A stretch of DNA of 64,000 bases. Origin: Pseudoclavibacter sp. AY1F1 (lineage in GTDB: Bacteria > Actinomycetota > Actinomycetes > Actinomycetales > Microbacteriaceae). Each line of letters opens with the position of its first letter. Position 1 is the first letter of the stretch. The stretch spans positions 682,001-746,000 of the forward strand of contig NZ_PSTQ01000001.1 of NCBI RefSeq assembly GCF_002931075.1, given 5' to 3'. Positions 38,461 to 47,944 of the stretch are shown one piece after another. The notes beneath the pieces were generated by a model, which saw only the letters and a list, made by a program, of their open reading frames with translations, made no database searches and had not been told where the DNA came from. The translations under genes were made by a program, and so were the position numbers.

Positions 38461-39353
38461 GTCCTGAAGAGTTCCAGGAAAAAGTACACGCCGGAGTGCC
38501 GGATCGATGCCGCGAGGTTGGTGACCGCGACGGGTCGTCCGGTCGCGCATATGGCTGCCAAGCTGGGCGTCGGCGGCGCATGGAAATCGAATTCTTGGGA
38601 GATGCAGCAGCCTACTTCGCGTCGAAGCCACCACGCAGGAACGGTTCGAGCTTACTGACGCGGTGAAGGCAAACGACGGAATCGGTCAAATGGCCCGGCT
38701 CTTGAACGTTTGGAGAACGCAGTGTTGCGCCTGGCGGTCCCGCCCGGCAGCGCCCGCAGCGCAGCAACAAGCAGCCCTGGATTGCCTTGGTCAGGACACG
38801 CACCACTCCTCAGGAGGCCTGTATGGGCCGCCGTGAGTCCGCGGAACTCGCCGCTCACGGCGTTCAGCCGACGTGAGAGTGGTCGCGATATCAATGCCCC
38901 TGCACGGGCTCTAGCACGTCGCGCACGTTCCGCCTCGTGAGCACGATTCCGGGTATTCTCACGCACGCCATCCCGGACCTTGTCGAGGGCCGCTGGGACC
39001 AGGGAGCGCTCAACCCGGTTTGGATCTCGGACATCACCAACACATCCGACTCAGCCCACGACGCCTGCGAGCAGCTCGGGCTGCGCCGCTCCGCGGGCGG
39101 GCCAGACCAGGATTTGGTGGGACAACGTGACGGCAGAGTCGTTTCGGTCAACCCTCAAGACCGAGTTCTACGACCGCCGTTCGTGGCCCACTCGAGCCGA
39201 AGCGAAGCTCGCCGTCGCCGCCAGGATCGCGACGTTCCAACAACCACCCACCACGCCACTCAGCGCTCAACTACGCGAGCCCTGTCGATTACGAACGAGG
39301 CCTCGCCGCCACAGGCCACGACCACAAGCAGCTCACGCTCGCTGCCCAACTAA
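38461..39353 (+). pseudogene. IS3-family transposase relic
   Basis: Pieces of OrfA appear first (RKKYTPECRIDAARLVTATG and MEIEFLGDAAAYFASKPPRR in another frame). OrfB pieces follow: NDGIGQMARLLNVWRT, PDLVEGRWDQGALNPVWISD, DNVTAESFRSTLKTEFYDRR and HSALNYASPVDYERGLAA. Several frameshifts and the loss of the middle part with most of the DDE core show that the element is dead. I could not see intact terminal inverted repeats. Confidence 0.75.
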
Positions 39354-40152
39354 CTGTTCACGACCTGGGGAGAATCCCAGATCGCCTGACTTCATCCATC
39401 GATCCACGCCAACCAAACAAAACGCACGCTTCGTGCCATCGGTGACGTTCCGCACCTCCCAGTACTGACCAGGATTGGCGGGCAATCCATTTCTTCAAGT
39501 ATGCATCGTCCATCACCGAACGGACTGGCCTCGTGTCGGTACTAAGCGCGGCGGATGGCCAGGACTCCGCGAGCTGCAGACGTTCGATTGCAAATCTCTT
39601 GAGTCTCAACATCTCTGGACACACAACGCCGCGCGATCGATACCAAAGTCGAATGGTTCCTCTTAGATGAACGGAGCGACGACTGTCCCACGTGCCTGTT
39701 GCCCGAAGCCGACCAAAGCCCGAAGGGACTCAAGAGCTGGCAACATCAGGAGGTCCTGCACGAGGACACGACCGACGAGCCCCTGATCCGTAATCTCTGC
39801 GCCGAGCTCGCGCAGTGTTCAACGCGCGAACTCGACGAATTCAATTGGCCACAGGCCGCTATGGTCGAGCTTTCGCGCGTTTTTCGCACTGCGGGGGAAA
39901 GGGCAAACAGTGCACGTTGCCAGCGATCACAAGGCGCCCCCACCCTCCGGAAAGCATATACGAGGGAGTGCGGATCAGCGAATAGCCAAGGAGAAACCGC
40001 ATCCACCAGCACGGATACTGCCTGGACGTGTCCCCCCAGGCGGCACCCCAACGGATTGTTCCCGATGTCGAACCGAAAAGTACCCTTTGCTTGGCCATTT
40101 GCTCTCTACCTGACAGTTTCACGAATGAATAGTTCACAACCAGGAGGCCGTC
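39354..40152. other. Gap of 0.8 kb without a convincing gene
   Basis: Short open frames exist on both strands, for example one reading LCAELAQCSTRELDEFNWPQ near 39,800, but none has a good start or codon pattern over its length. The last 80 bases, with AGGAGG at 40141-40146, are the leader of the next gene. Confidence 0.5.
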
Positions 40153-41262
40153 ATGACGCAGAATTTCGGGAACAAAGACAAACCAACTCGTAGGACGATC
40201 GTTCAAGGAGCGGCATGGACACTCCCCGTGCTTGTTACTGCCGTGGGCGCGCCATTAGCAGCAGCGTCGTGCGGTGATCCTGGCGAGTTCACCCTGACGG
40301 CGGGCGCCCCCGGTACTGCGGGAGCTTCCAGCACTTGGATCGTCCCTCCGTGCGTCACGCAGATCACGGTCACGATGGTGGGCGGTGGCGGTGGCAACGG
40401 AAGACGAATCCCGACCGAGCCTTCCTTCTCCAATGGCTTTGGAGCCGCGGGAGCCCGGGTAACCTCGACCATCACCGTCACACCAGGACAGATCTTCAAT
40501 CTCATAGCTGGAACGGGCGGCCGGTCGGGACCATCGGCGGGGGACGCGGCCGCTGCTGGCGGAAAAGGCTACGGGAACGGGGGCGACTCACAGGATCCGA
40601 CTGGTCCCTCGGCCAACTCCACCACGGGCGGGGCCGGTGGTGCCGGAACCGCGCTGTTCCTCGGAACTACACTCCTTGTCGTTGCTGGTGGTGGTGGTGG
40701 TGGTGGTTCCTTCGACGGCAACGGCCAGTCAAGCGTCGTCACTGTGAATGGTGGAAACGGTGGAACCGGTGCAAGTCCTGGCACCGCCATTGCGGGTAGC
40801 TCCCGATCTGCCATCGATTCCAACTTCGCGACGCAGTTGGGTGGGGCGTCAGCCACCGGCGCTTCAGGGGGCGCGGCTGGCCTGATCGGCACGGGAAATG
40901 CCGCAAACGTCAATCGCGCGTTCGGGGCCAACGGTGGCGGCAACGGAACCGGGCAAGCAGGCGGAGGCAATGGCGGCACCGGTGCCTCGATCTACGGGGC
41001 TCAAGGCGCTCCGAATGGTAGTTCTTCAGGCGGTGGCGGCGGCGGGTACGCAGGCGGTGGCGGCGGTAGCGCTGTGCGCGTCTGGGCTACAACCCCTGGC
41101 ATAGGTGGTTCGTCGAGCGGAAGTGGTGGGGGCGCAGGCAGCAACTTCGTAGCGGTCGCCCCCATCATCGTTGCCAGTACCCCAGGGGTCGCCGGGAATG
41201 GTGGCAGCGTCGCTCCTTCCAGCAGTGGAGGCCCTGGCTCGATTGTCATCACCTGGGGTTAG
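40153..41262 (+). CDS. Tat-exported glycine-rich protein 2
   Basis: The 369-residue protein has the leader TRRTIVQGAAWTLPVLVTAV, cut probably after AAAS near residue 38. The mature protein begins CGDPGEFTL, then has CVTQITVTMVGGGGG and GFGAAGARVTSTITVTPGQI, followed by a glycine-rich body with GGGGGGGYAGGGGGSAVRVW and GGGAGSNFVA. It is homologous to the protein at 37,021 in order and motifs. A strong AGGAGG and a terminator frame the gene. A surface or matrix role is inferred from export and composition only. Confidence 0.78.
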   Translation: MTQNFGNKDKPTRRTIVQGAAWTLPVLVTAVGAPLAAASCGDPGEFTLTAGAPGTAGASSTWIVPPCVTQITVTMVGGGGGNGRRIPTEPSFSNGFGAAGARVTSTITVTPGQIFNLIAGTGGRSGPSAGDAAAAGGKGYGNGGDSQDPTGPSANSTTGGAGGAGTALFLGTTLLVVAGGGGGGGSFDGNGQSSVVTVNGGNGGTGASPGTAIAGSSRSAIDSNFATQLGGASATGASGGAAGLIGTGNAANVNRAFGANGGGNGTGQAGGGNGGTGASIYGAQGAPNGSSSGGGGGGYAGGGGGSAVRVWATTPGIGGSSSGSGGGAGSNFVAVAPIIVASTPGVAGNGGSVAPSSSGGPGSIVITWG

Positions 41263-41265
41263 CTG

Positions 41266-41307
41266 AAGGAAGAGGCCGGCCTGGGCATGCCCCGGCCGGT
41301 TTCCTTT
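41266..41307 (+). terminator. Terminator after glycine-rich gene 2
   Basis: AAGGAA/TTCCTT and GGCCGG/CCGGCC form a two-part stem that begins four bases after the stop codon and ends in TTCCTTT. Confidence 0.75.
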
Positions 41308-41615
41308 GGCTGCACCAGCAGCACTGTTCGTCGAATTTTGCCCATCGAAGTAGATTGTCGGCGTGACTGTGTTCCCTGGAACAACGACTGTCTGGCAGTC
41401 TCGTATTTTCGCGTGAACGATTCCGGCCTACTGCGCGGGCCCGAAAAGGCTACCTCTTCCGGATTGCGCGCTTCCGACCGATCTCCAGTTCCGACTCGGG
41501 AGCCCCTGGGGTCCGGAGCACGGGGGACTAACAGACGTCGCCCATTGCTGCCTAGTGCACGTAACATCAGGATCGGTCCTCAGCCATCATTTCGTTGGTG
41601 AGAACTGAGAGCGCG

Positions 41616-42625
41616 CGTGGAGCGCGGGCGCTCCACGGGAGTGAATATCTTCCGCCAACCTTCGGTCCAGTTTTCGAGACGTGGCGTATTCGCGGAACAC
41701 GCCTCGACCCTTAGACCCGCACACACGTGACGACGGAAGTCGTGCGTCGGCCGAATAGATGTCGAGGATGACTAGCGCGCTCCACTGTCTCTGGCGGGGA
41801 ACCAGCCCGCACAGTGTCACAAGTGAGATGTCTGTCGACGAGAACCTGTTGTCGGTCAGCAGCGAGGAGCGGACGTCCGTGACAGTGCTTCGACGCTGAA
41901 TCGTGCGTGCGGTTTACGCACCCCAGCATGCGTGCGTGAAGCCGGCGCCTACGTTCTGGCTCATCACTCCACGGGGCTCTCCAAGACGCCGCCCATACAC
42001 AACTATATTGCCGACAAGGTTTAAACGAAGCAAGGGATCCCGGTCCGTCTTTCCCCAGAAACAAGACGGACCGGGATTGAATGACGACGGACTTCCGTCA
42101 TCCTTCACGTTTCGGGTCGTTCCCCAACGGAACCCGAAACGAGTCAAGTGGTCTCACTCCACGAGATCCAGCGTGGTTCACCCAACCGGCGGCCCGAAGG
42201 AAGACACGGGTACGACGGGCTGCGGTGCTGTTTCTGCCTCGCCGCTCGATCTCCAAGCACGAACAACCGCCAGTGAGGACGTGCTGCTGGTATTCTCCGA
42301 TTCCTGCAGAGGAGGGCCTGACCCGGGTGCCTGCGGGGGGCAGACGCCCGGGTCAGGTCGAGTGTCGACAAGGAGTCCCAGTTCCCTGCCGACGGCTAAT
42401 AATCCGACGCACTGCCCCAACCTTGGGGAGCGAATCAGCATGAAGATGAATATACGCAACGGACCTCCGACAGCTGTCCGCGGCCTTTTCGGGAAATTGC
42501 GACGCTAACGAAGCGTGCTTGGTCCGCATTGCGAAAGATCCATTGACGTTTACAGCCACATTCGTCGAAATAGTGGAAGAAGGGGGAGCCGGGTTCTCGC
42601 ATGTCCCCAACATGCGACAACCCGG
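41616..42625. other. Hairpin-rich non-coding segment
   Basis: Six strong stem-loops lie between two convergent genes with no credible coding frame: 41616-41637 (arm CGTGGAGCG), 42037-42077 (ATCCCGGTCCGTCTT, 15 bp), 42086-42099 (GACGGA), 42108-42141 (CGTTTCGGGT with an inner CGTT stem), 42317-42357 (CCTGACCCGGG) and 42589-42625 (CCGGGTT and TCGCATGT with one mismatch). None is followed by a clear T-run. The arms are not copies of one another. They may be structured RNA, recombination sites or old termini. Confidence 0.6.
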
Positions 42626-42829
42626 ACGAAGAAGGCACTGCTGCGCCGTTGCCCCCGGTTGTGCGTTATGCCCCGCTCGGAATTCGATTGCCCTCTATAG
42701 ACGGGGTGGAGAGGCTATCGTGCTTCAAGCGATGGATTCCCCCTTGTGCGTGCGCCGAGGAGCAATAGGAGGCAAATCGATCCATAGTTGACCCAGCGAA
42801 GGTGCGGGCAAATCCCGGACGTCCAGTAC

Positions 42830-43669
42830 CTAGCAGACGGTGACGTCGAACTTGATCTGCGAGATCGAGATGAACTGCCACCCCTGGGTACCGCCGACCT
42901 GCGTGTAGTTCATCGTCGAACCCGACGGGAACGAAGCGAAGGAGAAGGTATCGGCGAAGTCCAGCGTTCCCGGGGTCGCCTCGTCCGCAGTAGCGCGGTG
43001 GTAGGGATCGGCGAGGGTACCGCTACCTGCACCCGGAAGGGCGGAACCACCGTTCGTGATCGACGTTGGCGGCGTGCTGAACCCGACCGCGTCGCGGTAA
43101 CTCCCACGCCACCCAGTGAGGCCTGGGGCGGGGTTCAACACGTTGCCAGAAGAGATGTCGAAGACGGTGATCTCGAAATTGGTCGGGTTGAAAGTCGCTC
43201 CCGAGGGATCCTGGAACGTGAAAGTGAGCGTCTGAAGCGGTACGGCGCCGGACGCTGGAGCTGACGAACCCTTGACACGCTGGTTGAGGGTCAGCGCGCC
43301 GTTCTCGCCGAAGCCGCTGAACGGGAAGTCCTGGCTCCCATCATCAGCGTAGCCGCCGTTCCACCCGGAACCGCTGACTCCCATATTGAAATCAAACGGG
43401 CCGCCGTATTTTGCGTTTGCCTGGGACGTCTCCGTTCCGCTGTCAACAACCGTCGACACGAGGAGCTTGTACGATCCAGTGCCTCCTGCCGGCGTGAAAC
43501 TGTACTGAGCGGGGTCGCCTTGGACTGCGACGGTTTGTGTCACCGTCTCGACACAACCCGAAGCCGCGGACAGGGGTGCACTTGTGGTAAGCGCTATAAC
43601 GGGGACAGTCCAGGCTGCTCCCTGGACGATCGTTCTGCGCGTCAGTCCGCGATCAATATCTTCGGTCAT
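42830..43669 (-). CDS. Tat-exported protein 3 (not glycine-rich type)
   Basis: The 279-residue protein has the leader TRRTIVQGAAWTVPVIALTT, nearly the same as in the two glycine-rich proteins, with a cut probably after SAAS near residue 37. The mature part starts with a Cys (GCVETVTQTV) and ends with one (FDVTVC), so a disulfide between the ends is possible. The body looks beta-rich (QTLTFTFQDPSGATFNPTNF). I do not recognise the fold. AAGGAG precedes the ATG. It is divergent from the LuxR-type gene. Confidence 0.75.
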   Translation of the reverse strand: MTEDIDRGLTRRTIVQGAAWTVPVIALTTSAPLSAASGCVETVTQTVAVQGDPAQYSFTPAGGTGSYKLLVSTVVDSGTETSQANAKYGGPFDFNMGVSGSGWNGGYADDGSQDFPFSGFGENGALTLNQRVKGSSAPASGAVPLQTLTFTFQDPSGATFNPTNFEITVFDISSGNVLNPAPGLTGWRGSYRDAVGFSTPPTSITNGGSALPGAGSGTLADPYHRATADEATPGTLDFADTFSFASFPSGSTMNYTQVGGTQGWQFISISQIKFDVTVC

Positions 43670-43741
43670 GTGGATTCTCCTTCTGTGGATCCGATTGCTG
43701 GCATCACCTGCCGTTGCTCATCGTGTTGAGACTGAGAGGGC

Positions 43742-43791
43742 ACCTCTTGCCTTCCCGGAGCGTTGTCTAGCCGCCTAGGAAGGCAAGAGGT
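43742..43791. promoter_or_regulatory. 14-bp inverted repeat between exported protein 3 and the LuxR-type gene
   Basis: ACCTCTTGCCTTCC and GGAAGGCAAGAGGT are perfect inverted arms, 22 bases apart. They lie in the 365-bp divergent intergenic region, 73 bp upstream of the exported protein start, where an operator for the neighbouring regulator would be expected. Confidence 0.55.
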
Positions 43792-44034
43792 CCCGCGTGG
43801 GGCCCTGCAAGGGCCGACTGCCAGAGTGGGTGTCGTAGCTCGCGTTCGGAGATCCCCCTCGACGTGGTCTCTCTGCCGAACATCACTATTGACTGGTTTT
43901 CGTCTCTCGCACAGCGATTCTTCAGAACCTCACCCGACATCTACACCTCCACCACCTCGGCATCTCTCACTAGAGCGTGCACACTTCATGGAGAGGTCAG
44001 ATTCAGCCTCGGATCTCGATGCAGAGGAGTTGAA

Positions 44035-46281
44035 GTGCCGGAAGAGACACCTCACAACGATCACTCGCTGACGCCCAGAGAGATTGCCGCGAAGCTGATT
44101 GAAATCGGAATGCCTGAGGGCGAGTCCAGAGTTCGAAGCCAACAGCTTTTCCGGGCCACCCTGGGGCACCGGGGGGTCATCGACGCCTTCTGTTGTCGTC
44201 AAGACGCGCTGGCGGCGAGTCCCAGACAGCTTCAAACAGTCAATGATTTCGTTCTCGAATGGTGGCGGCACAGTGACGAGATTTCGCGACTCGTGGACGC
44301 CTTCTCCACCTCACTCGAAGTGGACCACGCCGACGGCTTCCACTCACTGACCGTGCTACTCGCGGCACCGATCCTGACTGCAGATCTTTGCGAGCAGCTC
44401 ATTCGGACAAGTTTGCTGCCCGACCGGAGCCCAGACCAAGTTATGAGCGCGGCCGTCGGTCTGGGACTTGTAATTGACGACGCAGCCGGGAGACGACTGT
44501 CAAGCCCCGCCTTGCACCGGATGGCCACAGGAGTCTCCAAAGCAGTTCTGGGCGAAGACGCCGACCGGCTATGGACAGTGCTCGCGGATTTCAGCGAGCG
44601 TGCGGGCGACTTCGACGCTGCTTTTGAGTTCAGGTGTGCTGCGGGTGATTTCGTTTGGCTCGAGAGCCGCCTCGAGGCGGACCCGAGTCTGTGCGTCAGT
44701 TCCGCTGCAACGATGGCGGCGCAGAGCCTATACAGCCGAGACCTGAGCGCCGTTCGGAGATCCCCGCTCTTGCTGGCGCTGCTTGCTTGCGAGAGTCTGG
44801 AGGGGGCCGTGACTGCGTCTCACGCGTTGCGGCGACTCCAGAGCTTGCGCGAGCAACACCACGCCCCACTTCCGACCTCGAATAGCGCGCAGCTCGCTGC
44901 CGTCGTCCTGCTGGATTCACTGCTCGGCCCAGGAGCGGATTCAGGTGAAGCGTTGCAAGAGCGCCGCAACAGACTACTCGCCGCGTTGCGCTCCGAAAGC
45001 ATCCGATCTGACAAGCAAGCGACATTTGCTGCCCTATCCGTTGCTCACAGCGCACTCCTCGACAGCGACTTCGCCCTCGCCTTCAACACCGCGGAGCTGG
45101 GGCGCGTCCGCTCGCTCAAGGCGCAGATTGGCTCGAGCAGCACACTCAGGCGGGCGCTCACCGCGACTTCAGCGTACGCCGCAATGAGGCTCGGTGAAGT
45201 CTACCGAGCAACCCAGATCCTCGAGCTCGGCATCGACGAAGGACATGCTGTGTCCGCGGTCGATTACTGGGGCAACTTCTCTCGCCTGACCACTGCACTC
45301 ATCGCCACGGAGCGCAACGTCGCGGAGGAAGCCCTCGAGACCATCGACCTCGTGGCGCCGTCGCTCAGCAATTCACCTGCCTGGCCACACCTCGTGCATG
45401 CGCGAATCCGTATCGCCCGGAGGTTCACGGCACTCGTCCCGGATCAAATACTCGCGGCTACTGAGCTCATCAACTCCGGATGGCAGTACCAGTCTGTACT
45501 CGAAAGCCAGTGGCAGGTGACTGAGCCGATGGACGACGAGACCTCTCACGACTATTCCTACCGTCAGCTCATGCAGCCGGGGGTTCTCCCGCCGAAGACT
45601 GCAGCCCAGTTCACGCTCGACGTCACAACCTCGATGCTCATCGCTCGCTTCCTTAAGTACGCCCACCGGGCGGTGGTGCGCAACAAGACGCGACACCAGA
45701 ACGCACGCGAGCTCGCGCGTGGCTGGCACGCACTGCACACCAGTAAGAACGAGACCGCGCTGAGATGCGCGAGCCAAGTCGACCGAGAGTCATTGGTGTC
45801 CCCGTATCACCGAGTCGAAGCATTCGCGCTCGAAGCGGCTGGCTATTGGGAGGTCGGAGATCAACTCAGAGCACTCGTTGCCTTTCGAGGAGCACTCGGA
45901 CTTATCAAAACCTCAGGACCGCACGCAACCGCATTCGCGCTCGTTCCACACGAAACGCTGGTCGCTCTGCGAGCCTCGTTCGTCCAAGCCCCCGACACCA
46001 GCGAATCTCTCGCCGTGACCTTCGATGGGCTCGAAATTGCTGGCCTGGAAAACTTCTGGCGCAAGACGGTGCGGTTGACGCGCCGCGAGCAGGAGACGCT
46101 GACGCTCGCGGCAGCTGGACACAGCACACAGGAAATCGGCGACCGGATGTTCATCAGTTACAACACCGCCAAGAGACACCTCTCCACCATCTACCAGAAA
46201 CTTGGCGTTACGTCGCGCAGGGACGCCATTAACATCGGTCTCGAATACGGGTTCATCGCCCACGATGAGGTGAACGATTGA
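44035..46281 (+). CDS. Large LuxR-type transcriptional regulator
   Basis: The 748-residue protein ends in a LuxR helix-turn-helix (VRLTRREQETLTLAAAGHST, then GDRMFISYNTAKRHLSTIYQ). The long N-terminal part is alpha-helical, with repeat-like helices resembling the TPR region of MalT-like regulators, but no ATP-binding loop is visible. The GTG start at 44035 has AGAGGAG at 44023-44029; the frame is open further upstream without a ribosome site. It is divergent from exported protein 3, which it may control. Confidence 0.8.
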   Translation: MPEETPHNDHSLTPREIAAKLIEIGMPEGESRVRSQQLFRATLGHRGVIDAFCCRQDALAASPRQLQTVNDFVLEWWRHSDEISRLVDAFSTSLEVDHADGFHSLTVLLAAPILTADLCEQLIRTSLLPDRSPDQVMSAAVGLGLVIDDAAGRRLSSPALHRMATGVSKAVLGEDADRLWTVLADFSERAGDFDAAFEFRCAAGDFVWLESRLEADPSLCVSSAATMAAQSLYSRDLSAVRRSPLLLALLACESLEGAVTASHALRRLQSLREQHHAPLPTSNSAQLAAVVLLDSLLGPGADSGEALQERRNRLLAALRSESIRSDKQATFAALSVAHSALLDSDFALAFNTAELGRVRSLKAQIGSSSTLRRALTATSAYAAMRLGEVYRATQILELGIDEGHAVSAVDYWGNFSRLTTALIATERNVAEEALETIDLVAPSLSNSPAWPHLVHARIRIARRFTALVPDQILAATELINSGWQYQSVLESQWQVTEPMDDETSHDYSYRQLMQPGVLPPKTAAQFTLDVTTSMLIARFLKYAHRAVVRNKTRHQNARELARGWHALHTSKNETALRCASQVDRESLVSPYHRVEAFALEAAGYWEVGDQLRALVAFRGALGLIKTSGPHATAFALVPHETLVALRASFVQAPDTSESLAVTFDGLEIAGLENFWRKTVRLTRREQETLTLAAAGHSTQEIGDRMFISYNTAKRHLSTIYQKLGVTSRRDAINIGLEYGFIAHDEVND

Positions 46282-46653
46282 AGCCGTGATGCGAGAAGTC
46301 ATGGCCATCTGACGCTCAGCAGTCCGTTCCTCATTCGCCGGCGTGACAGGCAATCGTCCGGAGTCTCCAACGATTCAGGCTTCCGTACAAGAGTGCGGCA
46401 GCACATTTCTGCTCAACAGGTCACGATAAGAGTGACATCTCGTAAGGCTTCTCCGACAGCAAGCTTGATACATCACGCTCGGGTGAAAGCGAGTTCCCAC
46501 CCAATTACACGCCCCACGACTGGCTCGAACCAGCGAACAGGATACTTCCTTCGCTCGGAGGAAGGTACAGGGTTCATTCCTGTCTGTCTGGGGCGACCGT
46601 AGACCGATACTGCAGCTCCCACAACGAACACGCGACCTGACCATGAGGCACAG
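46282..46653. other. Gap between the LuxR- and AraC-type genes
   Basis: No coding frame is convincing in these 370 bases. A small inverted repeat (CTTCCTTC and GGAGGAAG near 46,550) is the only structure seen. Confidence 0.45.
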
Positions 46654-47619
46654 ATGCTTACACGTGACCGAAGAGATCTGGTGGGCACCGCCGCCCTTAA
46701 CTGGATGAAGACGCAAGGCTGGCACACCACCTACGCAGATCCGACCCAGGAGATACGCGTAGTTAGCGAACGCCTGTGCACAGGAACGTTCGCGATGGGG
46801 AGAATCTGGCACACGCCCATGACAGTGGAAGTACAGCCACGGCCCGTCGACGATGGACACGCACTCATTACGCTGCCGCTTACCGGGTCACGCCGAATCA
46901 CGCTGAACGACAGGGAGCACAAGCTCGAAGCTCCGGACATACTCGTGCATCCCGGGCAGACCACTTTCGAGCTGCATACCGATAGTCCCGGAGCCCATGC
47001 CTTCTTCGAGGTCCCGAAAATTCTCTTGCAGCCTTGGCTTTCGCAGGCATGGGACGTGCGCCCCATTGTGGGCGCGCCCGGCTACCGAGACACGATCGTG
47101 AGCGCTTCCATGGCAGCTCTCAACAGCACCTTCACCGCGGATTCGGCCGCCTCTGCCAGTTGGGCGGCAGGTATGCAACATCTCGGACTGGCAATGGTGC
47201 AAAGTTCGCTTGACATGTCCCCGGCCCAATATCAGCCCGACCTCGTCGGCAAGGCGCGCAGCCTCATCAGAGCGAAAGCACACGATCCGAACTACAGCAT
47301 CGCTAAGCTCGCTGCTGACCTCAACATTTCGACGACGCATCTCCACCGCATCATGAAGTCTGGCGGCAGATCTGCAGGACAACTCCTAAGGTCGCAACGA
47401 ATTTCACTAGCACGCGGCCTACTTCGCGAAGCGGACCCCAGCGCCGCGGAGTACCAAAGAGTCGCAGAAGTCGTTGGGTTCACCTCCGCGCGCGTGCTCA
47501 GGCGATCGCTCGCACGAGAAGACTTAGACGCGAGATTACCTTCGGACTTCCTGACACCCTCAGAGTCTTATACACAGAGCCATTCGCCTCAATCTAACCG
47601 GACGAATAATGATAATTGA
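46654..47619 (+). CDS. AraC-type transcriptional regulator (island copy 2)
   Basis: The 321-residue protein is the paralogue of the regulator ending at 35,806, with the same length of sensing domain and the same HTH layout (SIAKLAADLNISTTHLHRIM and AEVVGFTSARVLRRSL). Shared motifs include GRIWHTPM versus GRVWSTPM and TLPLTGSR versus SLPLTGKR. GAGG lies eight bases before the ATG. A polar tail of about 30 residues is specific to this copy. No exported protein gene follows directly; an IS481 relic does. Confidence 0.82.
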   Translation: MLTRDRRDLVGTAALNWMKTQGWHTTYADPTQEIRVVSERLCTGTFAMGRIWHTPMTVEVQPRPVDDGHALITLPLTGSRRITLNDREHKLEAPDILVHPGQTTFELHTDSPGAHAFFEVPKILLQPWLSQAWDVRPIVGAPGYRDTIVSASMAALNSTFTADSAASASWAAGMQHLGLAMVQSSLDMSPAQYQPDLVGKARSLIRAKAHDPNYSIAKLAADLNISTTHLHRIMKSGGRSAGQLLRSQRISLARGLLREADPSAAEYQRVAEVVGFTSARVLRRSLAREDLDARLPSDFLTPSESYTQSHSPQSNRTNNDN

Positions 47620-47944
47620 GTCCGTCAAATATAACAAAGCTATGATGAGTCTGCGGGTCGCTGCTTCAGCCCGCCGCTACGCCCCTCACCGACCCTTTTT
47701 ACGACCCCAGGCCCACGACATCTCGTCGGGTAGAGAAGGGCGAGGTATCGAGGCAATCGCTGTGCGATGGTGGCAACGGTTTGCGCCCAAAGCTACTCGG
47801 TCTGCGATCTTTGCTGAGATTCCCGATACGACTCAGGGACCAGGTGGACTCCGCCGTGACGTCGGTGACACGTCGGATCTATTCACGTGACGAGGTCTCC
47901 TGGCTTAGCGGAGATGCCTGGTCCCGCCATCCCCAGGAGGCCCT
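47620..47944. other. Gap before the IS481 relic
   Basis: The stretch begins A+T-rich and shows no gene. Its right part probably belongs to the end of the IS481-like element. Confidence 0.4.

Noticed and set aside
39358-39624. An 88-codon minus-strand frame
   Set aside because: No ribosome site, no leaderless hexamer and no familiar motif; it lies in a decayed stretch.
41616-42625. Possible CRISPR array in the hairpin cluster
   Set aside because: The stems differ in sequence and spacing, with no repeated unit and no cas genes.
42519-42791. Frame reading VRIAKDPLTFTATFVEIVEE
   Set aside because: The first 30 codons look protein-like, but the frame soon loses coding character and a hairpin lies in it; too weak to call.
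43763-44071. Small ORF overlapping the LuxR start
   Set aside because: Its only support is an ATG near 43,989; the frame overlaps the ribosome site of the regulator and has no family match.
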